From positions 952,001-1,016,000 of the forward strand of contig CAJNDT010002890.1 in NCBI GenBank assembly GCA_905221615.1: a stretch of DNA of 64,000 nucleotides, read 5' to 3'. A model generated the notes under the pieces. That model saw nothing but the letters and a program-made list of their open reading frames with translations. It was not told where the DNA came from and made no database searches. A program made the position numbers and the translations under genes. Positions 1 to 64,000 of this stretch are shown one piece after another. Origin of the DNA: Symbiodinium sp. CCMP2592 (Eukaryota; Sar; Dinophyceae; Suessiales; Symbiodiniaceae). The number at the start of each line of letters is the position of its first letter. The stretch's first letter is position 1.

Positions 1-315
1 TATCAAGGCCATAATATTGGACCCAGAGCGCGCAAGATGCCCCAAACCGAAGGTTTTTCATTTTCAGGTGTCTGGCGACGTATGTTGCCGTATGTGCCCG
101 CACCATGTGTGTTGGTGCCTGTGTCACCTGGACCCCAAAAGTATGCAGAACAGGGGCCTTTTGTAGGTGTTAGGCCATTATTTTGCGTACAAATCTCGAC
201 TTAGGGGTCCCTGTTGATCATGTTTAACTTTTGGTTCCTGGAATCCCTAAGGAACAGCCAAAATTACAAGTTTTGCTAGCGGTCTAAATTCAGCATAGTC
301 GAAATCTTAAGACTC

Positions 316-426
316 TACTTGGAGGTTCATGGCTTGTTATGAGTAGGGTTAGAAGTCCCCCTAATATGGGTTATAATTATGTTCTTCCTGCTTATAACCC
401 CATTTGTAACTACCCATGAACCTCTA
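316..426. repeat. PAL-6 palindrome
   Basis: Arms TACTTGGAGGTTCATGG / CCATGAACCTC; core GGGTTATAATTATG. Lies just upstream of PKS exon A. Confidence 0.85.
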
Positions 427-479
427 AATAAAGCCAGTCCCGAAGCTTGCCTTAAGCCTGCAGCACATATCTTTGCCAG

Positions 480-62528
<62,049 letters not shown>

Positions 62529-62765
62529 GCAGTGGTAGATGTCCGGACAGCAGAACAGCGAGCTTTTGCAGTCATAGTGATAGTGCGCGTTGATGCATCC
62601 TTTTGATTGTGGGATAGCTCAACATGTCCTTAAGGCGTTGAAGTAAACTTGTGGTTTTTCAGCCCTAGCCTAAACTCGACGCTGCAAGATTCCTTTAGCA
62701 AGACTCCGTGTTGATGGTCTTGCTGACGGTAGAGTCTGCATAGCAGCTGAATTACTAACCTTTGA

Positions 62766-62850
62766 TATTGGAGGAGCTAAGGAACCAGGGATGATGATAA
62801 TCCCTATTGAATAAGGAGCTAAAGAGCCAAGGGAACCCCAAAACCACTGC
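62766..62850. repeat. Dispersed repeat, second copy of 24730-24816
   Basis: 85 bp with GATATTGGAGGAGCTAAGGA at the start, almost identical at 24730-24816. Confidence 0.88.
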
Positions 62851-63385
62851 GTAGATTAGCTTGTGTGCCAAACGGAGATCATGGTTGGCTCTGGATGTAG
62901 GGTTCAGGGTTTAGGGCCACGAGCTGCTAGTTGTGATGATGTGCAACCGACTACATACTATATAACTTACTAGGGATAACCGCAGATGAGCCATCAAGTT
63001 GAAGGAACCCCTAAATCTAAACCCCGACTCCATTGTGACTCTACCTCCAGGCCAACTGCAGTGCAATGGGTACCGGCAGCAGCAGAAGCAGCCGCAGCAG
63101 CAGCAAACAACAAAGTAACGTCCTGGGTATGCTACTGCATCCACCAGCTTCGTAACTGGGTGCTTCGGAGAAGTGGGCCTTAATCAGGGTCCGTCTTTCT
63201 AAGGTCCATGAAGTAAATCTCTTACTAGTTGGGTCTAAATCAGGGTCCGCTGTTTTCTGAAGATTCCGAAAGCAGGCAGAAACCTTGGTGTTCAGTGTCA
63301 GACCTGTGTTTCGGTCGCCAACTCCTCCGCGGCGGTCTAGCATGGGTGGGCCTCGCGCCATTGATTCAGGTGCTCCTGCAGGCAG

Positions 63386-63769
63386 ATGATTCGTGCAGCC
63401 AACGTGGCCCCAGCGCCCAGCACACCCGGTGCCGGCGAAGCACCCGCGACGCCAACACGGGCAACAGCTGCGGGAGTCCACACCCCTGCGTGGCCGCAAG
63501 ATGCATCGCCGGCCTCGACTGCCTGGGAAGAGGTGCGGCAGATGCAAGCACCCGCGGCGCTGACAAGGGGGCAGTGTTTTTATGGGCCAGTCGACGTGAC
63601 AAGTCCTTCTTGGAGGGATCTTCAGGGCAGTGATTCCATGTCCGAGGCAGAGAGTTGCAGCGAGGCCATCGGAGAAATTGGCAGCGACCCGGGCCAGGCC
63701 GGGCCAGAAGCTTGGACATCGGACAGGCACCCAGTGGTGATTGACATTGACAATATCAGAGCCAGGTGA
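63386..63769 (+). CDS. Unassigned 127-codon ORF, Ala/Pro-rich with acidic tail
   Basis: GC-rich ORF with a low-complexity Ala/Pro/Thr N-terminus and a C-terminus with GSDPGQAGPEAWTSDRHPVV then IDID. VVIDI resembles a SUMO-interacting core, as an inference only. The minus strand is also open across it. It may be a nested gene or a retrocopy in the intron after PKS exon GG. Confidence 0.35.
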   Translation: MIRAANVAPAPSTPGAGEAPATPTRATAAGVHTPAWPQDASPASTAWEEVRQMQAPAALTRGQCFYGPVDVTSPSWRDLQGSDSMSEAESCSEAIGEIGSDPGQAGPEAWTSDRHPVVIDIDNIRAR

Positions 63770-63792
63770 TGCAGAGGCTCTCCAAGGCTCGG

Positions 63793-64000
63793 GGCACCCA
63801 GTGGTGATTGACATTATCAGCTCCAGCGACAGCTGACAGCGACATTGATCCAGACGAGGACGTGTGGCTATCCGAGGGCGCGCTGGAACGCGCACTTGGT
63901 AATGTTCCCCGCGGCGTGTCTTACTGCAGTGACAAGTGCTGTTGGCGATTGCAGTACACCTTGGAGGGTAAACGGCATCCCGGAAAGAAGAATTCCGCAT
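63793..64000 (+). CDS. Unassigned partial ORF at window edge
   Basis: Starts with a 23-bp repeat of 63727-63749 (again HPVVIDI, then an acidic Ser/Asp run). After a one-frame change it reads VWLSEGALERALGNVPRGVS and CSDKCCWRLQYTLEGK to the edge. Likely continues the preceding ORF across a splice or break. Confidence 0.35.

Noticed and set aside
63041-64000. 319-codon minus-strand ORF open to the edge
   Set aside because: Composition looks like the antisense of GC-rich + strand coding; no motif recognised. Openness is explained by base composition.

Overview
The window looks like a dinoflagellate nuclear chromosome. Three independent signs support this. (1) A relict dinoflagellate spliced leader (22 nt, 31210-31231) heads a retroposed transcript. 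(2) Intron donors inferred from protein continuity are mostly GC, then GT, a few GA, and almost every acceptor is AG followed by G. (3) The coding exons belong to a dinoflagellate/haptophyte-like type I polyketide synthase (PKS). Telomere-type TTTAGGG/CCCTAAA heptamers are scattered everywhere, but they lie inside introns and do not mark a chromosome end.

Main content: one + strand modular PKS gene crosses the whole window. Its exons are only about 15-85 nt long, separated by introns of about 0.1-7.7 kb, so no exon forms a long ORF. Exons from 480 to 40990 together encode a complete ketosynthase (KS) domain: start motif MAVAGFSGKFPG, active-site Cys in NSACSSA, His in ECHCTGT, Lys/His in VKGNIAH, end motif SSFGIGGTNAH. 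The pieces sum to about 435 codons, the usual KS length. Linker pieces follow (about 44.9-48.6 kb, including DFAYTLQ). Then comes the first half of an acyltransferase (AT) domain (50271-62528: FPGQGSQ, then the GHSLGE active site). The gene is open at the right edge and probably at the left.

The introns hold the rest of the window: (a) telomere-like arrays, some built into higher-order satellites (41-bp unit at 9.5-10.2 kb, about 52-bp unit at 59.9-60.4 kb, 11-bp unit at 46.9-47.2 kb); (b) more than 50 copies of about ten families of short near-perfect palindromes (about 75-180 bp, MITE/introner-like), some nested; (c) retroelement debris (a LINE reverse-transcriptase tail at 29.4-29.7 kb, a weak copia RNase H remnant at about 2.9 kb); (d) a 3.3-kb processed copy of a trans-spliced, polyadenylated RNA (31210-34524) with an intact unrecognised 463-codon ORF; (e) an AT-rich island without telomere repeats (54.75-58.1 kb); (f) microsatellites.

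The most notable observations are the KS domain broken into about 26 micro-exons over 40 kb, the spliced-leader-headed retrocopy inside one of its introns, and a filled/empty site pair showing that one palindrome family has moved.
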